Position numbers and translations under genes: made by a program. Below the pieces are notes generated by a model that was given only the letters and a program-made list of their open reading frames with translations, was not told the DNA's origin and searched no databases. 64,000 nucleotides of DNA from Bacteroidota bacterium (lineage in GTDB: Bacteria; Bacteroidota; Ignavibacteria; UBA10030; UBA8401), in contig JAJYOK010000001.1 of assembly GCA_021796215.1 (NCBI GenBank), forward strand, positions 124,001 through 188,000. The letters are read 5' to 3'. Of this stretch, positions 40,701-51,353 are shown in pieces. Numbering within the stretch: the first letter of the stretch is position 1; each line of letters starts with the position of its first letter.

Positions 40701-43700
40701 AATGATTTTGGCCCCGGAGAAAATATCACAGTCCTTGTGAAGACCGGCGTTCAAAACGGTGACGGAGTCAGTTTGTCTACACCATACAGATGGTCATTTA
40801 CTGTTGCGGCATCCGCTCAGGGTTCGTTTGGAGCAAGACAGGACTATGCAATTAAGGGCACTCCAACTTACGCCGTTACGGCTGATATGAATGGCGACGG
40901 CCTTCCTGATGTTGTCACGGCAAATCAGAGTAACAATAATGTATCGGTGTTATTGAATGACGGTTCGGGAGGTCTCGGCACCGCTGATACTACATATGTC
41001 GGCGCAACTTCTCCGACCGCACTTGCAGTTGCAGACCTCAACGGAGACGGGTATATGGATGTCGTTACAACGAATAAGTACGGCTCAAATTCAATTTCTG
41101 TGCTCATGAATAACGGATCGGGAGGATTAAACACACCCGTCACATACCCTGTTGTGGACAATAATTTACCCGGTATCGCTATCGGAGATATCAATGGAGA
41201 CGGTTATAACGATATAATCGTCGTAAATTACACCAACAATCAGGATGCCATTTTCCTGAATAACGGCGACGGGACATTTACTGCACAAACGCCGGTGACT
41301 ACCGGTACTGGTCCATGGGGCGTCACGCTGAGCGATGTGGACGGTGACGGCGATCTGGATATTATTTCGGCAGACGATGACGGCCAGTCCATTTCCGTTT
41401 TAAAGAACAATGGCGACGGAACCTTTGCTGCGAAGACTACCTATTCAATAGGTAGTGTCTATCCCAATACCGTTGTGGCAGGAGATGTGGACGGCGATGG
41501 CGACAATGATCTGGTAACGTCAAATGCTAATAATGGAAATGTAACCGTTTTGCTGAACGATGGAAGCGGAACGTTTTCAGTGAGCAGTAACTATTCTACA
41601 AATAATCCCTCTAGCGCGATACTCATGGATGCAGATGGTGACGGAAACCTGGATATTGTAACTTCAGAAACATCATTAAATAAAGTGGCAGTTCTGAAGA
41701 ACAACGGGAACGGTACATTTCAATCCGCAACGTACTACAGTGTGGGATCATATCCACAATCGGTTTCCGGATGCGATATTGACGGGGACGGAGACCTTGA
41801 TATTGTTGCAGCTAACAATGGAGACACCACTATATCGGTCTTGAAGAATGTCGAATTGGTCAATGTAAGCTCGGTCTCTCCGTCCGCGAACGCACTAAAC
41901 ATAGCCGCATCGTCAAACATTACGGCAACGTTCAGTACCTCCATGAACTCGGCAACGTTGGTTGACTCCACAGTGATCGTGAAGGGTTCACTTTCCGGCA
42001 AGATCAGCGGCGCTATCTCGTACGACGGTCCTTCGAAAACGATGACCTTTAATCCCACGAGTGATTTTCTTCCGGGTGAGGAGGTTTCGATCACATTAAC
42101 ATCGGATATCAAGGATACCAGCGGAGTAGGTTTGCTTCAATCATTAACCTATTCGTTCATGGTCCATGCATCCGGCTCGGGAAATTTTGCCTATCAGGAT
42201 ACAATGGTTGATAATGGGTACACCCGGACACTCACGCCAGGTGACATTGACGGGGATGGAAAGGTTGATCTTATTGGAGCAGATGATTACATCAACCGCA
42301 TGAAATTCTTCAGAAACAATTCGGGCACGTTCGATTCACTTTATACAATAACGGGCCTGGCAGGTCCTGATATTTTGAAGGCGGCAGATCTGGATAACGA
42401 CGGAGATCTCGATTTCATTGCGGCGTCTACTTCAGCAAATACGATGACTCCGATCATCAACAACGGAGACGGCACATTCACTGCAAAAAGTCCGGTGACC
42501 ATAGGCTATAATAATGTAAATGTCGTTCTGAAGGACATAGATAACGATGGAAAGCCGGATGTAGTGGTAAATGGCGGCGGCAGCCAGCAGGTTTATATCT
42601 ATTATGATGATGCCGGGAATTATTCCTACTCAGGTTATTCATATTTTACCGATGCATATGGTATCAAGGATTTTGCTGCGGCAGATGTGGATAATGATGG
42701 CTATAACGATATTATTACTGCCCATAATGAAGGTAGTGGTGCAGATTATGTTGACATTATCCGTAACGTAGGCGACAGAACGTTTGCCTCACCGGTTAAA
42801 TATTCTATCGGCAATGATATTTCTACTTTGGCAGCAGCCGACGTGAATGGCGATGGATACATTGATGTGATTGTGGGTAACAGTGACTCGTTGACCTTTT
42901 CCGTCATGTTGAATAACGGAGATGGCACATTCGGCACACCCGTTGACTATGAAGTAGGATATAGTGTGGGGCAAATTGTCCCCGGAGACATTAATGGCGA
43001 TGGCAAAATAGACCTCGTTATACATGCATACGATAACGACGCAGGTGTGGACAAAGTCCTTATCGCCTATAATGACGGGAATGGTAAATTCTATAATCAG
43101 CAAGATGTCGATATCAAAGTATATGCTTACAATTATTATAGTTTTAATAATATCGCCCTCATGGATTTTGACAATGACGGCGCGCTCGACTTTGTTGTTC
43201 AGATGACCGATGGTACGAACCAGTTATTTGGGTTCTACAAAAACAGCACCGTGACCGCGACAGTGCCGACAACGGCGGCAAGCAGCATCAGTACGAGCGA
43301 CGATTACGGGACACAGCTCAAAATCCACTGGACGAACGGTGACGGTTCCCGTCGGCTGGTATTAGTGAAACAAGGAAGTGCAGTGGACGCCAAACCTACG
43401 AACAACGGCAACTATTCACCCAATCCGCAATTCGGATCAGGTTCACAAATAGGGTCCGGAAATTATGCTGTGTATGGAGGTGCCGGTCCGTTCGTAACAG
43501 TATCCGGATTATCGGTCAATACGAAGTATTATGTATCTGTCTTTGAAATGAACGGCACTCCGGGAGGAGAAGTATTTGACACAACCTCGGCACCGACATC
43601 ATTCTTCACGACAAATTCGCACGAGGGCTACGCGTTCGATACAACAGCCGGGTATGCAATGGAGTTTGACAGTTCAAGCAGTCCGTCAGTGGATCTGCCT

Positions 43701-45464
43701 GTCAGCAGTGTACCGAACGACATGACGGTTCAATTGTGGGTGCAGACAACCGATAGTTCAAGGAGTGCGGTCTTCTTTGCAAGGGGGCAAGGTGGCCTCG
43801 GACCTTTTGTTAAAGGAGGCGGGCCGCTTCATCCGGTGATGAAGAAATCGGGAGGAAACAAAAAACCTGCAACTATTCATGCGGCGAAGAAAAAATCGCA
43901 GCAGAGTAAAATATATCCTCACAAATCGTCGAGTAAGCCCGGTATTAATACGATCGCCTCGAACGACTTCAATTATCCGATTCAAACCGGGATTGACAAC
44001 GGCCATATTTATCTCAGTGTCTATGATGATGCTAATAGTGGCAATTTTGTTACGATAACCGACACGGCAACGGTACACGATAATCAATGGTACAACGTGG
44101 CGTTTACGATGGCCTATAACAGTATCGATCAATCGTCTGAGATACATTTGTATGTCAACGGGGTTGAGAGTGCGGATTCAGCAAACATAGGCTATTTTAC
44201 TGATTATGGTTCTGAATTTTTGCTCGGCTATGACGGCGTAACCTATTTTGACGGTAAGATTGACGAAGTACAGATCAGAAATACCGTTCATTCCCTCAGT
44301 GATATCCGCCAGCAGATCCATCGGACGATCAGCGGTTTCCCCACGGATATTGCCGGGTACTGGCAGTTCAACGAAGGAACCGGTACATCTTCAACTGATC
44401 TGATGGGCGGCAATACTGCAACCTTGAATTCTGTCCTCTGGGACAGCTCAACCGTTCCGATCGGGTATGGAACCTCGTCAACCACAACTTCATTCCAAAC
44501 GGGCACTGCGGCTGTCGGCAACGCATCGTTAACTATGACAGATGGGTTCGATAATCCGGTTGACGTGGTCTGCACTCAGGTTGAAGCGCCGCCGAATCAA
44601 TATCCCGTCGGGTATTCCGCTTTCGTCGGCGATAAGTACTTTGTCATTGATATCTACGGCGATCCGGGAGCGTTTACGGCGAGCCTTACGCTCAATTTCG
44701 GGGCGAACACGCTCGATCCCAATGTTGATACGCATCCGGAAGCGCTGTTACTCTACAAGAGGGAATCGTCATCAACCGGAGGGTGGACAACATTCGGCGG
44801 TGCATCATCGGCGAATTCTGCAACGGGAGACGTAACCTGGACGGGTATTACATCATTCAGCGAGTGGGGAGTTGGCCAGAACAACCAAGCTCTGCCGGTG
44901 GAGATGGCGTCGTTTAATGCGACAGCGATTCATGGGACCGTCAATCTGCAATGGAGTACTGCTACCGAACTGAATCTTGCCAGATTTGAGGTCGAGCGTT
45001 ACATGGTAGGAGCGCAGGGATCGAAGAAGGTATGGACAACCATCGGTACCATCAACGGTCACGGAACAACGAACAAGCCGCAAACGTATTCATTCATGGA
45101 CAAAGCGGCAAAAGGAACGGTTCAGTACCGGCTTAAAAAAGTCAATACTGATGGTACATTCCAGTATACGCAGACAATAGAAGTGAAAGTCGTCGTGCCT
45201 CTGGTGTATTCGCTCAGCCAGAATTATCCGAACCCGTTCAATCCGACGACCACGATTCTGTATGATCTGCCGGAGCAGTCTCACGTGTCGCTGGATGTAT
45301 ATGACATTCTCGGCAGAAAAGTGAAGACGCTGGTGAACGAAGTAAAGCCGGCAGGAGAATACAGTGTCATGTTTGATGGAAGCAGTATAGCGAGCGGGGT
45401 GTATTTCTACAGGATTCAAGCTAATAATTACACCTCGGTCAAAAAACTTTTATTAGAGAAGTAA
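37719..45464 (+). CDS. Giant (2581 aa) secreted surface protein: four Big_5-like Ig + FG-GAP/VCBS propeller modules, LamG-like domain, C-terminal T9SS type A sorting domain
   Basis: Signal peptide; dozens of DxNxDGxxD repeats; [40 protein letters not shown]...GVYFYRI C-terminus. Confidence 0.92.
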   Translation: MIRLLVRSGIALALLVLVSAVSWATAPTVLSTSPTHNANNISATANITINFDQSMSNSSITTSTVRVFGSLRGLYTGSFSYGSNSATFNPDSSFKPEELIFVTVTTGVQNASSEALANPYVFSFTTSAPAGYGKFKGAVNYTAYSGDLGNIKSIAADIDNDGDLDIITVLALQNQVSVFKNNGDGTFASPVNYTDSNTPLDVVAADVDNDGDLDLLIANNGAQSLTAYINDGTGAFSTSHDYGFSPVQSTSNSLVAADMNGDGYIDVVETDSYYDSLHVMINNGSGAFTNAYTSATPAILHSVTAVDIDNDGDMDIVAVDPTDKDIRVYTNDGTGKLTIGTTGGGLYTPSAMAMYDFNNDGLMDAVTADGSDNNINVLISNNPVLFFNGSSYSAGSYPASITTADVDADNDADILVGNEDDSTFSLLLNNGSFGTATNYPLPTSPQGILSADVNGDGRMDVIASGNGTVSVMLNYNGGHVSSVSPVDNAINVDSTTNINIVFDINIDQSTLTSSNVRVNGSVSGSIAGSFSYNSSTYTATFNPTNNFKPGEKVTVTVTTGVKDVNGIVALQSSYASMFTVGAGGGNAFGPPTNYAAGTQPQSVIAVDVNGDGYPDLVTADYAADSISVLLNNGNGTYASAVHYYAGNGPSSVAAGDIDNDGDIDLVVATTNDNVLSVFKNNGSGTFASRTTVSTSTGPNYVTLADINNDGYLDAVYTTGSQAHSQTNDGSGNFGSEYNYTTGNAGVAVVDVNNDGYSDVVSLYDNGGISTIYVEKNNGSGAYSPSSYSVGTSPKSFVAGDFNNDGYVDIVTANNGAGTISFLSNNGNGTFASKVDFSIGVSSHPVGIAALDVDGDGDLDIAVTDSSTDYVYIFTNNGSGTFTLSAHYSTGDGPYALASADVDGDGDLDLITANYNGNNISVLKNSTQVQISSLSPTINSLNVTKSSNVTVTFNQAMNSGTLTTSTIEVYGSLRGKYSGTVSYNSGTHAATFDPTNDFGPGENITVLVKTGVQNGDGVSLSTPYRWSFTVAASAQGSFGARQDYAIKGTPTYAVTADMNGDGLPDVVTANQSNNNVSVLLNDGSGGLGTADTTYVGATSPTALAVADLNGDGYMDVVTTNKYGSNSISVLMNNGSGGLNTPVTYPVVDNNLPGIAIGDINGDGYNDIIVVNYTNNQDAIFLNNGDGTFTAQTPVTTGTGPWGVTLSDVDGDGDLDIISADDDGQSISVLKNNGDGTFAAKTTYSIGSVYPNTVVAGDVDGDGDNDLVTSNANNGNVTVLLNDGSGTFSVSSNYSTNNPSSAILMDADGDGNLDIVTSETSLNKVAVLKNNGNGTFQSATYYSVGSYPQSVSGCDIDGDGDLDIVAANNGDTTISVLKNVELVNVSSVSPSANALNIAASSNITATFSTSMNSATLVDSTVIVKGSLSGKISGAISYDGPSKTMTFNPTSDFLPGEEVSITLTSDIKDTSGVGLLQSLTYSFMVHASGSGNFAYQDTMVDNGYTRTLTPGDIDGDGKVDLIGADDYINRMKFFRNNSGTFDSLYTITGLAGPDILKAADLDNDGDLDFIAASTSANTMTPIINNGDGTFTAKSPVTIGYNNVNVVLKDIDNDGKPDVVVNGGGSQQVYIYYDDAGNYSYSGYSYFTDAYGIKDFAAADVDNDGYNDIITAHNEGSGADYVDIIRNVGDRTFASPVKYSIGNDISTLAAADVNGDGYIDVIVGNSDSLTFSVMLNNGDGTFGTPVDYEVGYSVGQIVPGDINGDGKIDLVIHAYDNDAGVDKVLIAYNDGNGKFYNQQDVDIKVYAYNYYSFNNIALMDFDNDGALDFVVQMTDGTNQLFGFYKNSTVTATVPTTAASSISTSDDYGTQLKIHWTNGDGSRRLVLVKQGSAVDAKPTNNGNYSPNPQFGSGSQIGSGNYAVYGGAGPFVTVSGLSVNTKYYVSVFEMNGTPGGEVFDTTSAPTSFFTTNSHEGYAFDTTAGYAMEFDSSSSPSVDLPVSSVPNDMTVQLWVQTTDSSRSAVFFARGQGGLGPFVKGGGPLHPVMKKSGGNKKPATIHAAKKKSQQSKIYPHKSSSKPGINTIASNDFNYPIQTGIDNGHIYLSVYDDANSGNFVTITDTATVHDNQWYNVAFTMAYNSIDQSSEIHLYVNGVESADSANIGYFTDYGSEFLLGYDGVTYFDGKIDEVQIRNTVHSLSDIRQQIHRTISGFPTDIAGYWQFNEGTGTSSTDLMGGNTATLNSVLWDSSTVPIGYGTSSTTTSFQTGTAAVGNASLTMTDGFDNPVDVVCTQVEAPPNQYPVGYSAFVGDKYFVIDIYGDPGAFTASLTLNFGANTLDPNVDTHPEALLLYKRESSSTGGWTTFGGASSANSATGDVTWTGITSFSEWGVGQNNQALPVEMASFNATAIHGTVNLQWSTATELNLARFEVERYMVGAQGSKKVWTTIGTINGHGTTNKPQTYSFMDKAAKGTVQYRLKKVNTDGTFQYTQTIEVKVVVPLVYSLSQNYPNPFNPTTTILYDLPEQSHVSLDVYDILGRKVKTLVNEVKPAGEYSVMFDGSSIASGVYFYRIQANNYTSVKKLLLEK

Positions 45465-45477
45465 GATTGTTCCAATG

Positions 45478-45512
45478 CAGGGGTTCGGGAAACCGAACCC
45501 CTGTGTGTTTTA
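45478..45512 (+). terminator. Rho-independent terminator after giant surface-protein gene
   Basis: CAGGGGTTCGG-GAAA-CCGAACCCCTG (11 bp) then TGTGTGTTTT. Confidence 0.8.
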
Positions 45513-45566
45513 TGTGTGGCAGAGGGGGGAGAAAAATCTTCATGGAGCGGCTCCTCGATTTCTTCG

Positions 45567-45595
45567 TTGTGATTCACACTAATTTTTGTTACAAT
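45567..45595 (+). promoter_or_regulatory. Candidate promoter (TTGTGA-17-TACAAT) with overlapping CACACTAATT...AATTGTGTG dyad
   Basis: -35 45567-45572, -10 45590-45595. Confidence 0.45.
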
Positions 45596-45634
45596 TGTGT
45601 GTCTGAAAATTCACTTTTCCAACTGGAGGAGTTT

Positions 45635-47182
45635 ATGCCTTCATCGAAATTAGATGAACTCAACGCACGAAAAGTGCAGGCTATGCTCGGCGGCGGAGAA
45701 CACCGCATTGCGGAACAACATAAGAAGGGAAAACTCACAGCAAGAGAACGGCTTCAGCTTTTGCTTGATGAAGGTTCGTTCGAAGAGATCGGAATGCTGG
45801 TTACACACCGGTCGCATGATTATGGATTAGAGAAACAAAAATTTTTAGGCGACGGAGTTGTTACAGGACATGGAACGATCAACGGACGTGAAGTTTTTGT
45901 GTACAGCCAGGATTTTACTGTCTTCGGCGGCTCGCTTTCGGAGACACACGCAGAAAAAATCTGCAAGATCATGGATCTTGCCATGAAAGTCGGCGTGCCG
46001 GTCATCGGCTTGAACGATTCAGGCGGCGCGAGAATTCAGGAAGGCGTTGTCAGTCTCGGCGGTTATGCCGATATTTTTCTCCGCAATACGCTCGCATCGG
46101 GCGTTGTGCCGCAGATTTCCGCTGTGATGGGACCGTGCGCAGGCGGCGCGGTTTATTCTCCCGCCATCACCGATTTTATTTTTATGGTAAAGAACACGAG
46201 CTACATGTTCGTCACGGGCCCGAATGTCGTGAAGACGGTGACGCATGAAGATGTTTCGTTTGAAGATTTAGGCGGCGCGATGACGCACGCCACGAAAAGC
46301 GGCGTTGCTCATTTTGCGTGCGAGAATGAAATCGAATGTATCAACCAGATTAAAAAACTTCTTTCGTTTCTTCCGTCAAACAATATGGACGACCCGCCGC
46401 GCGTAGAACCCCGCGACCACTCCGGACGGCAGGAAGAGAAGTTGAATTCCATCATTCCCGACAATCCGAACAAGCCGTATGACATGAAAGAAATTATCCA
46501 CGCCATCGTTGATGACGCAGATTTCTTCGAAGTGCATGAGCACTTTGCACAAAATATCATCGTCGGCTTTGCGCGGATGAACGGGCGCTCTGTCGGTGTT
46601 ATTGCAAACCAGCCCGCGTCGCTTGCCGGTGTGCTTGATAATGACGCATCAATCAAAGGGGCGCGCTTCGTGCGGTTCTGTGACGCGTTCAATATTCCTC
46701 TTATCGTGCTGGAAGACGTGCCCGGATTTTTGCCGGGAACTGTTCAGGAGTGGGGCGGCATCATTCGGAATGGTGCGAAGCTGCTTTACGCATTTTGCGA
46801 AGCGACAGTTCCGAAAATCACGGTCATTACGCGGAAAGCATACGGCGGCGCGTACGATGTGATGAATTCAAAACATATCCGCGGTGACATCAATTTTGCG
46901 TGGCCCACTGCGGAAATTGCCGTGATGGGTCCAAAGGGTGCAGTGGAAATTATTTTCAAGAAAGAAATTGAAAAAGCGGAGGACAAGGAAGCGGCGATCA
47001 GGAAAAAAGAAGAAGAGTTCCGAGAAAAATTTGCTACGCCGTATATTGCCGCCGAACGCGGCTACATTGATGAAGTGATCGAGCCAGCATCAACGCGTTT
47101 GCGGCTTGTGCGCGCACTTGAAATGCTGGACACGAAAGTGGATCATAATCCGAAAAAGAAACACGGAAACATTCCGCTGTAG
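45635..47182 (+). CDS. Acyl-CoA (propionyl/methylmalonyl-CoA) carboxylase, carboxyltransferase beta subunit (ORF track start 45467 too long)
   Basis: [94 protein letters not shown]. Confidence 0.96.
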   Translation: MPSSKLDELNARKVQAMLGGGEHRIAEQHKKGKLTARERLQLLLDEGSFEEIGMLVTHRSHDYGLEKQKFLGDGVVTGHGTINGREVFVYSQDFTVFGGSLSETHAEKICKIMDLAMKVGVPVIGLNDSGGARIQEGVVSLGGYADIFLRNTLASGVVPQISAVMGPCAGGAVYSPAITDFIFMVKNTSYMFVTGPNVVKTVTHEDVSFEDLGGAMTHATKSGVAHFACENEIECINQIKKLLSFLPSNNMDDPPRVEPRDHSGRQEEKLNSIIPDNPNKPYDMKEIIHAIVDDADFFEVHEHFAQNIIVGFARMNGRSVGVIANQPASLAGVLDNDASIKGARFVRFCDAFNIPLIVLEDVPGFLPGTVQEWGGIIRNGAKLLYAFCEATVPKITVITRKAYGGAYDVMNSKHIRGDINFAWPTAEIAVMGPKGAVEIIFKKEIEKAEDKEAAIRKKEEEFREKFATPYIAAERGYIDEVIEPASTRLRLVRALEMLDTKVDHNPKKKHGNIPL

Positions 47183-47208
47183 TTCGAATTACATAAAACA
47201 GAAGGAAC

Positions 47209-47285
47209 GTTATTCCCGAATATTTTATCGGGAATCCATTTGCAGAATCTGATCGAAAATATGGATTTCCGCTTTTGCGGGAATG
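47209..47285. repeat. Dispersed twin-hairpin repeat, copy A
   Basis: ATTCCCGA/TCGGGAAT then TTTCCGC/GCGGGAA. Confidence 0.65.
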
Positions 47286-47366
47286 GGTCTACTCTGGCTT
47301 GGTTGCAAAATTTTTTTCACAATTTCAGTATTTATTTTTTCTCACCAATTTTACGAGGCATGCTTC

Positions 47367-49400
47367 ATGAATAAGATATTTTTTCCGGTTGTTGCAGCAG
47401 CCTGTATCTTTGCCGCTCAAACAGCGGTTTCACAAGATCAGGTGTACCACGGGATTGACCCCAAAAATCTAGATACTACCGTAAGCCCGTGTCAGGATTT
47501 TTATGAATTTGCTAACGGCGGCTGGCTGAAAGCAAATCCGATTCCCCCCGAATACAGCCGCTGGGGAAGCTTTGAAGAATTAGCCGAACGCAATAATGTG
47601 CAGCTTCATCAGATTCTTGACGATGCAGCGAACAACACATCTGCGCCGAAAGGCAGCATTGAGCAGAAGGTCGGCGATTTTTATTTCAGCGGAATGGATT
47701 CTGCAAGCATTGAAGAGCAGGGAGTGAAACCGCTCGCGCCATATTTCAAGCGCATCGCCGCCATTAACAATGTTGAAGATTTGGAATCGGAAATTGCGCG
47801 CATGCACGCCGAAGGAACAAATGTTGTGTTCAGTTTCTTCGGAGATCAGGATGCGAAGAACAGCGCACAAGTCATCGCTCAGGTGTATCAAGGCGGATTA
47901 GGATTGCCGGACCGCGATTATTATTTAAAAGAAGATGAACGGTCGAAAAAAATACGCGATGAGTATGTCGCGCATGTTACAAAAATGTTCTCGCTCCTCG
48001 GCGATGATGAAAAGACTGCCGCTCGCGAAGCAGAAACAGTGATGGCGATGGAAACCCGGCTTGCGAAAGCTTCGATGACGCGCGTTCAGCAGCGCGACCC
48101 GAATGCTATTTATCACAAAATGTCGGTTAAAGAGCTTCAGTCCATGACGCCGGATTTTTCGTGGACAAAATATTTTGATGGTATTCATCTTTCAGACCGC
48201 GGCGATGTCAATGTTGCTCAGCCCGATTTTGTGAAAGAAGTCAATGCAATGCTGAAGACAGTGCCGGTTGCAGATTGGAAAGTCTATTTGCGATGGCACC
48301 TTATTCATGATGCGGCAGGATATCTCAGCTCGCCGTTCGTCAACGAAAGTTTCCGTTTTTATGGAAAGGAACTGAATGGAACCAAAGAGTTGAAACCGCG
48401 ATGGAAGCGCGTTCTTGGTGCGACTGACAATAATCTTGGAATGGCGCTTGGACAATTGTATGTTGCAAAATATTTTCCGCCCGAAGCAAAAACGAGGGCG
48501 CTCGAAATGGTGCACAATCTCATCGCAGCACTGCGTGAACACATCAACGATGCTGTATGGATGAGCGACACGACAAAAAAGCAGGCGCTGCATAAGCTGG
48601 ATGCATTCACGGTAAAAATTGGTTACCCGGATAAATGGCGCGATTATTCTTCACTCGACATTGACCGAGGACCGTATGTATTAAACGCGATCCGAGCGAG
48701 CGAATTTGACTTCCGTCGTACGATCAACAAAATCGGCAAGCCGGTTGACCGCACAGAATGGGGCATGACGCCGCCGACGGTGAATGCGTATTACAATCCG
48801 ATGATGAACGAAATTGTGTTCCCCGCAGGAATTCTTCAGCCGCCGTTTTTTGATTTTCAGGCTGATGATGCTGTCAACTACGGCGGCATGGGATCGGTCA
48901 TCGGACATGAAATGACGCACGGCTTTGACGACGAAGGCCGTCAGTTTGATGCCGAGGGAAATCTGAAAGATTGGTGGACGCCGACGGACAAGGAGCAATT
49001 CAAGGAGCGGGCGGCACAGGTTGAAAAACAATTCGATAATTATAATCCTATCGACACATTGCATATCAACGGCAAGCTAACGCTCGGAGAAAATATTGCC
49101 GACCTCGGCGGATTGAATGTTGCATACACTGCATTGGAAACTGCGTTGAAAGGAAAGCCGCGTCCTTTGATTGACGGCTTCACGCCTGAACAGCGTTTCT
49201 TCCTTGCGTGGGCACAAATCTGGCGGAACAATGTTCGTCCGGAAAATGTGCGGCTGCGGTTGAATGTTGATCCGCATTCGCCGGGAGAATTCCGTGCCAT
49301 CGGACCTATCTCAAACATGCCGGAGTTCTATGAAGCTTTCCACTGCAAGGAAGGCGACGCGATGGTGCGTGCGGCAAATGTTCGCGCAAAGATCTGGTAA
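47367..49400 (+). CDS. M13 (neprilysin/PepO) family zinc metallopeptidase, secreted
   Basis: Signal peptide from 47367; NPMMNEIVFPAGILQPPFF, VIGHEMTHGFDDEGRQFD, ENIADLGGL. Confidence 0.96.
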   Translation: MNKIFFPVVAAACIFAAQTAVSQDQVYHGIDPKNLDTTVSPCQDFYEFANGGWLKANPIPPEYSRWGSFEELAERNNVQLHQILDDAANNTSAPKGSIEQKVGDFYFSGMDSASIEEQGVKPLAPYFKRIAAINNVEDLESEIARMHAEGTNVVFSFFGDQDAKNSAQVIAQVYQGGLGLPDRDYYLKEDERSKKIRDEYVAHVTKMFSLLGDDEKTAAREAETVMAMETRLAKASMTRVQQRDPNAIYHKMSVKELQSMTPDFSWTKYFDGIHLSDRGDVNVAQPDFVKEVNAMLKTVPVADWKVYLRWHLIHDAAGYLSSPFVNESFRFYGKELNGTKELKPRWKRVLGATDNNLGMALGQLYVAKYFPPEAKTRALEMVHNLIAALREHINDAVWMSDTTKKQALHKLDAFTVKIGYPDKWRDYSSLDIDRGPYVLNAIRASEFDFRRTINKIGKPVDRTEWGMTPPTVNAYYNPMMNEIVFPAGILQPPFFDFQADDAVNYGGMGSVIGHEMTHGFDDEGRQFDAEGNLKDWWTPTDKEQFKERAAQVEKQFDNYNPIDTLHINGKLTLGENIADLGGLNVAYTALETALKGKPRPLIDGFTPEQRFFLAWAQIWRNNVRPENVRLRLNVDPHSPGEFRAIGPISNMPEFYEAFHCKEGDAMVRAANVRAKIW

Positions 49401-49424
49401 ATAAATTCACTGCAATATTTTTTG

Positions 49425-49453
49425 AAAGCCCCGTTATGCGGGGCTTTTTTATT
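49425..49453 (+). terminator. Rho-independent terminator
   Basis: AAAGCCCCG-TTATG-CGGGGCTTTTTT. Confidence 0.88.
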
Positions 49454-49763
49454 TATGCAAGGAAGCTTATTGCACTCCCAATCATGTAATTCTTCGCGTT
49501 TTTTTCATCGCAAAGTCAATGACAGCGTGCAGGTTTTGGTGTATTCTAGTCTGATCGTGATGGAACTGTTCAATGAAGATTGATAAAAAGGAGGTGCGAT
49601 AATTGTAGAAAGAGACAAATGATTTGCAAGCGATGCTGTTTTTCCACGTAGCGAAGGCGCCGTCGCTTTCTTACTTGTGATGTGATTGCGTACCCCCGCA
49701 TAATTTTGTACATTTTTCTCGCCGGTTTATTTTTTTCCAAAGAATTTCTACGAGGAGTTTATT

Positions 49764-50360
49764 ATGTTTGTAAAAATCAGTGGCGCGGTAATTGTCCTAT
49801 TGTTGGCTTTTCATGCTGTCAGCGTTGCACAACGATCCGACGCGGCGGTGGTTGTGTATCAAAGCACGCTGAACGGATTTCTTGCCGCTGTCGGACCGGT
49901 TTCGGGAACGGATGATTTCAACGTTCTTGGCATGAAAGGAAAATACCGGTGGACGGTGAAGAATCCACGGATAGAAATCAAACCGGATCATGCGCAATTG
50001 ATTGGTGACGCAGATGTGAAAGTCGGCCCCATTGCGTATGGCACAATGGTAACCGGAGATGTTGCCGTGAATTACAATCAACAATCAAATCGGATTTCGG
50101 TAAAAGTGCTCAGAGCATCGTTTGAAATCTACACGAAAATCTTCGGCAAGAAGATGCACATCACAGATGTGGACATTTCAAAATATTATCGCCCCGAATT
50201 CGAATTTGCCGGTCCCCAGCCAATGCAGCCGAGTGTCACGGTCAATCTGCCGAATGGAGCGACAAAAACAATTTTTATTACACCGGTAAATCAAAACTTG
50301 AAATTAGAAGAAAACCGAATCGTCGTCACGTCGGATCTTCAGTTTACGGATCATCAATAG
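49764..50360 (+). CDS. Secreted hypothetical protein
   Basis: Signal peptide AFHAVSVAQ; GAGG SD upstream. Confidence 0.6.
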   Translation: MFVKISGAVIVLLLAFHAVSVAQRSDAAVVVYQSTLNGFLAAVGPVSGTDDFNVLGMKGKYRWTVKNPRIEIKPDHAQLIGDADVKVGPIAYGTMVTGDVAVNYNQQSNRISVKVLRASFEIYTKIFGKKMHITDVDISKYYRPEFEFAGPQPMQPSVTVNLPNGATKTIFITPVNQNLKLEENRIVVTSDLQFTDHQ

Positions 50361-50464
50361 AAAAATAGCGGCAAAAAAGTTTTCTCTAACATTGAATGAA
50401 AGCCGGTAAATATGTACATTTCTATGCCACTAAAATTTTTTGTGAAGGATATTTGCTCAGCCAT

Positions 50465-50534
50465 GAGGTTGGAGTGATGAGTCGTTGGATTACCGGATTT
50501 TTCTTTCCATCAATTCACTAATCCATTCTCCTTG
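50465..50534. repeat. Phased heptamer repeat tract (GAGTCGT/TGGATTA type)
   Basis: GAGGTTG GAGTGAT GAGTCGT TGGATTA CCGGATT ... TAATCCA arm at 50519-50525. Confidence 0.55.
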
Positions 50535-50565
50535 TGATTGAGTAGTCACATTAAAAAGGTTAGCC

Positions 50566-51264
50566 ATGAAAACAATCAATCAGCTTTACATAATAGTGTT
50601 TCTTTTGATTCTTTCTACGTTTGCGGTTCATGCGGGCGATCTCAAAGGCACAATTAAATTTTCCGGCAAAGCCCCCGCAATGCGGGAAATCAAAATGGAA
50701 GGGGACCGCAATTGCGCACAGATGCATCACGGACCGGTCTATTCCGAAGACGTAATTGTGAATAAAAACGGAACACTGAAAAACGTTTTCGTCTATCTGA
50801 AAGAAGGAGTAAAAGGAAAATATTCGGCGCCGTCAACGCCGGTGGTGCTCGCGCAGGAAGGATGCATGTACCATCCGCATATTTTCGGAATGCAGGTCGG
50901 ACAGCCGCTGGAAATTGTGAATGACGATCCGACATTGCACAATATTCATGCTTTACCAAAAGATAATGCTCCGTTCAATGTCGGCCAGCCGCTGAAAGGG
51001 ATGAAGACGACAAAATTATTCGACAAGCCTGAGGTGATGGTAAAATTCAAATGTGATGTTCATAATTGGATGAGCGCGTATTGCGGCGTGCTTGATCATC
51101 CGTTCTTTGCGGTGTCGGATGGGAATGGAAATTTCGATATAAAGAATGTTCCGCCCGGAACTTATACTGTAGAAGCATGGCATGAGAAGTATGGCGTGCA
51201 GGATATGAAAATTACAGTAACGGTGAAAGGCGCGACGGTGAATTTTGTCTATCCAAAACCATAA
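50566..51264 (+). CDS. Secreted cupredoxin-like / carboxypeptidase-regulatory-like protein
   Basis: Signal peptide; FKCDVHNWMSAYCGVLDHPFFAVSD type-1 Cu-like ligands; NGNFDIKNVPPGTYTVEAWHEKYG. Confidence 0.78.
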   Translation: MKTINQLYIIVFLLILSTFAVHAGDLKGTIKFSGKAPAMREIKMEGDRNCAQMHHGPVYSEDVIVNKNGTLKNVFVYLKEGVKGKYSAPSTPVVLAQEGCMYHPHIFGMQVGQPLEIVNDDPTLHNIHALPKDNAPFNVGQPLKGMKTTKLFDKPEVMVKFKCDVHNWMSAYCGVLDHPFFAVSDGNGNFDIKNVPPGTYTVEAWHEKYGVQDMKITVTVKGATVNFVYPKP

Positions 51265-51340
51265 CCGATAATCAATTACCAATTATCAATTGCCAATTAC
51301 CGATAGCCCTAAACCCTGAACCTTAAACTCTGAACCTTGT
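51264..51340. repeat. Phased heptamer repeat tract, 11 units
   Basis: ACCGATA ATCAATT ACCAATT ATCAATT GCCAATT ACCGATA GCCCTAA ACCCTGA ACCTTAA ACTCTGA ACCTTGT. Confidence 0.8.
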
Positions 51341-51353
51341 CCGAAGGACTCCT

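Noticed and set aside
37801-43260. Period-like DNA repeats within the giant gene as a possible CRISPR or tandem array
   Set aside because: Explained by degenerate FG-GAP/VCBS protein repeats; no identical repeats with unique spacers
49401-49763. Possible small gene after AAAAAGGAGGTGCGATAA near 49587
   Set aside because: SD-like string is not followed by an open frame (GTG CGA TAA); no tRNA-like cloverleaf recognised
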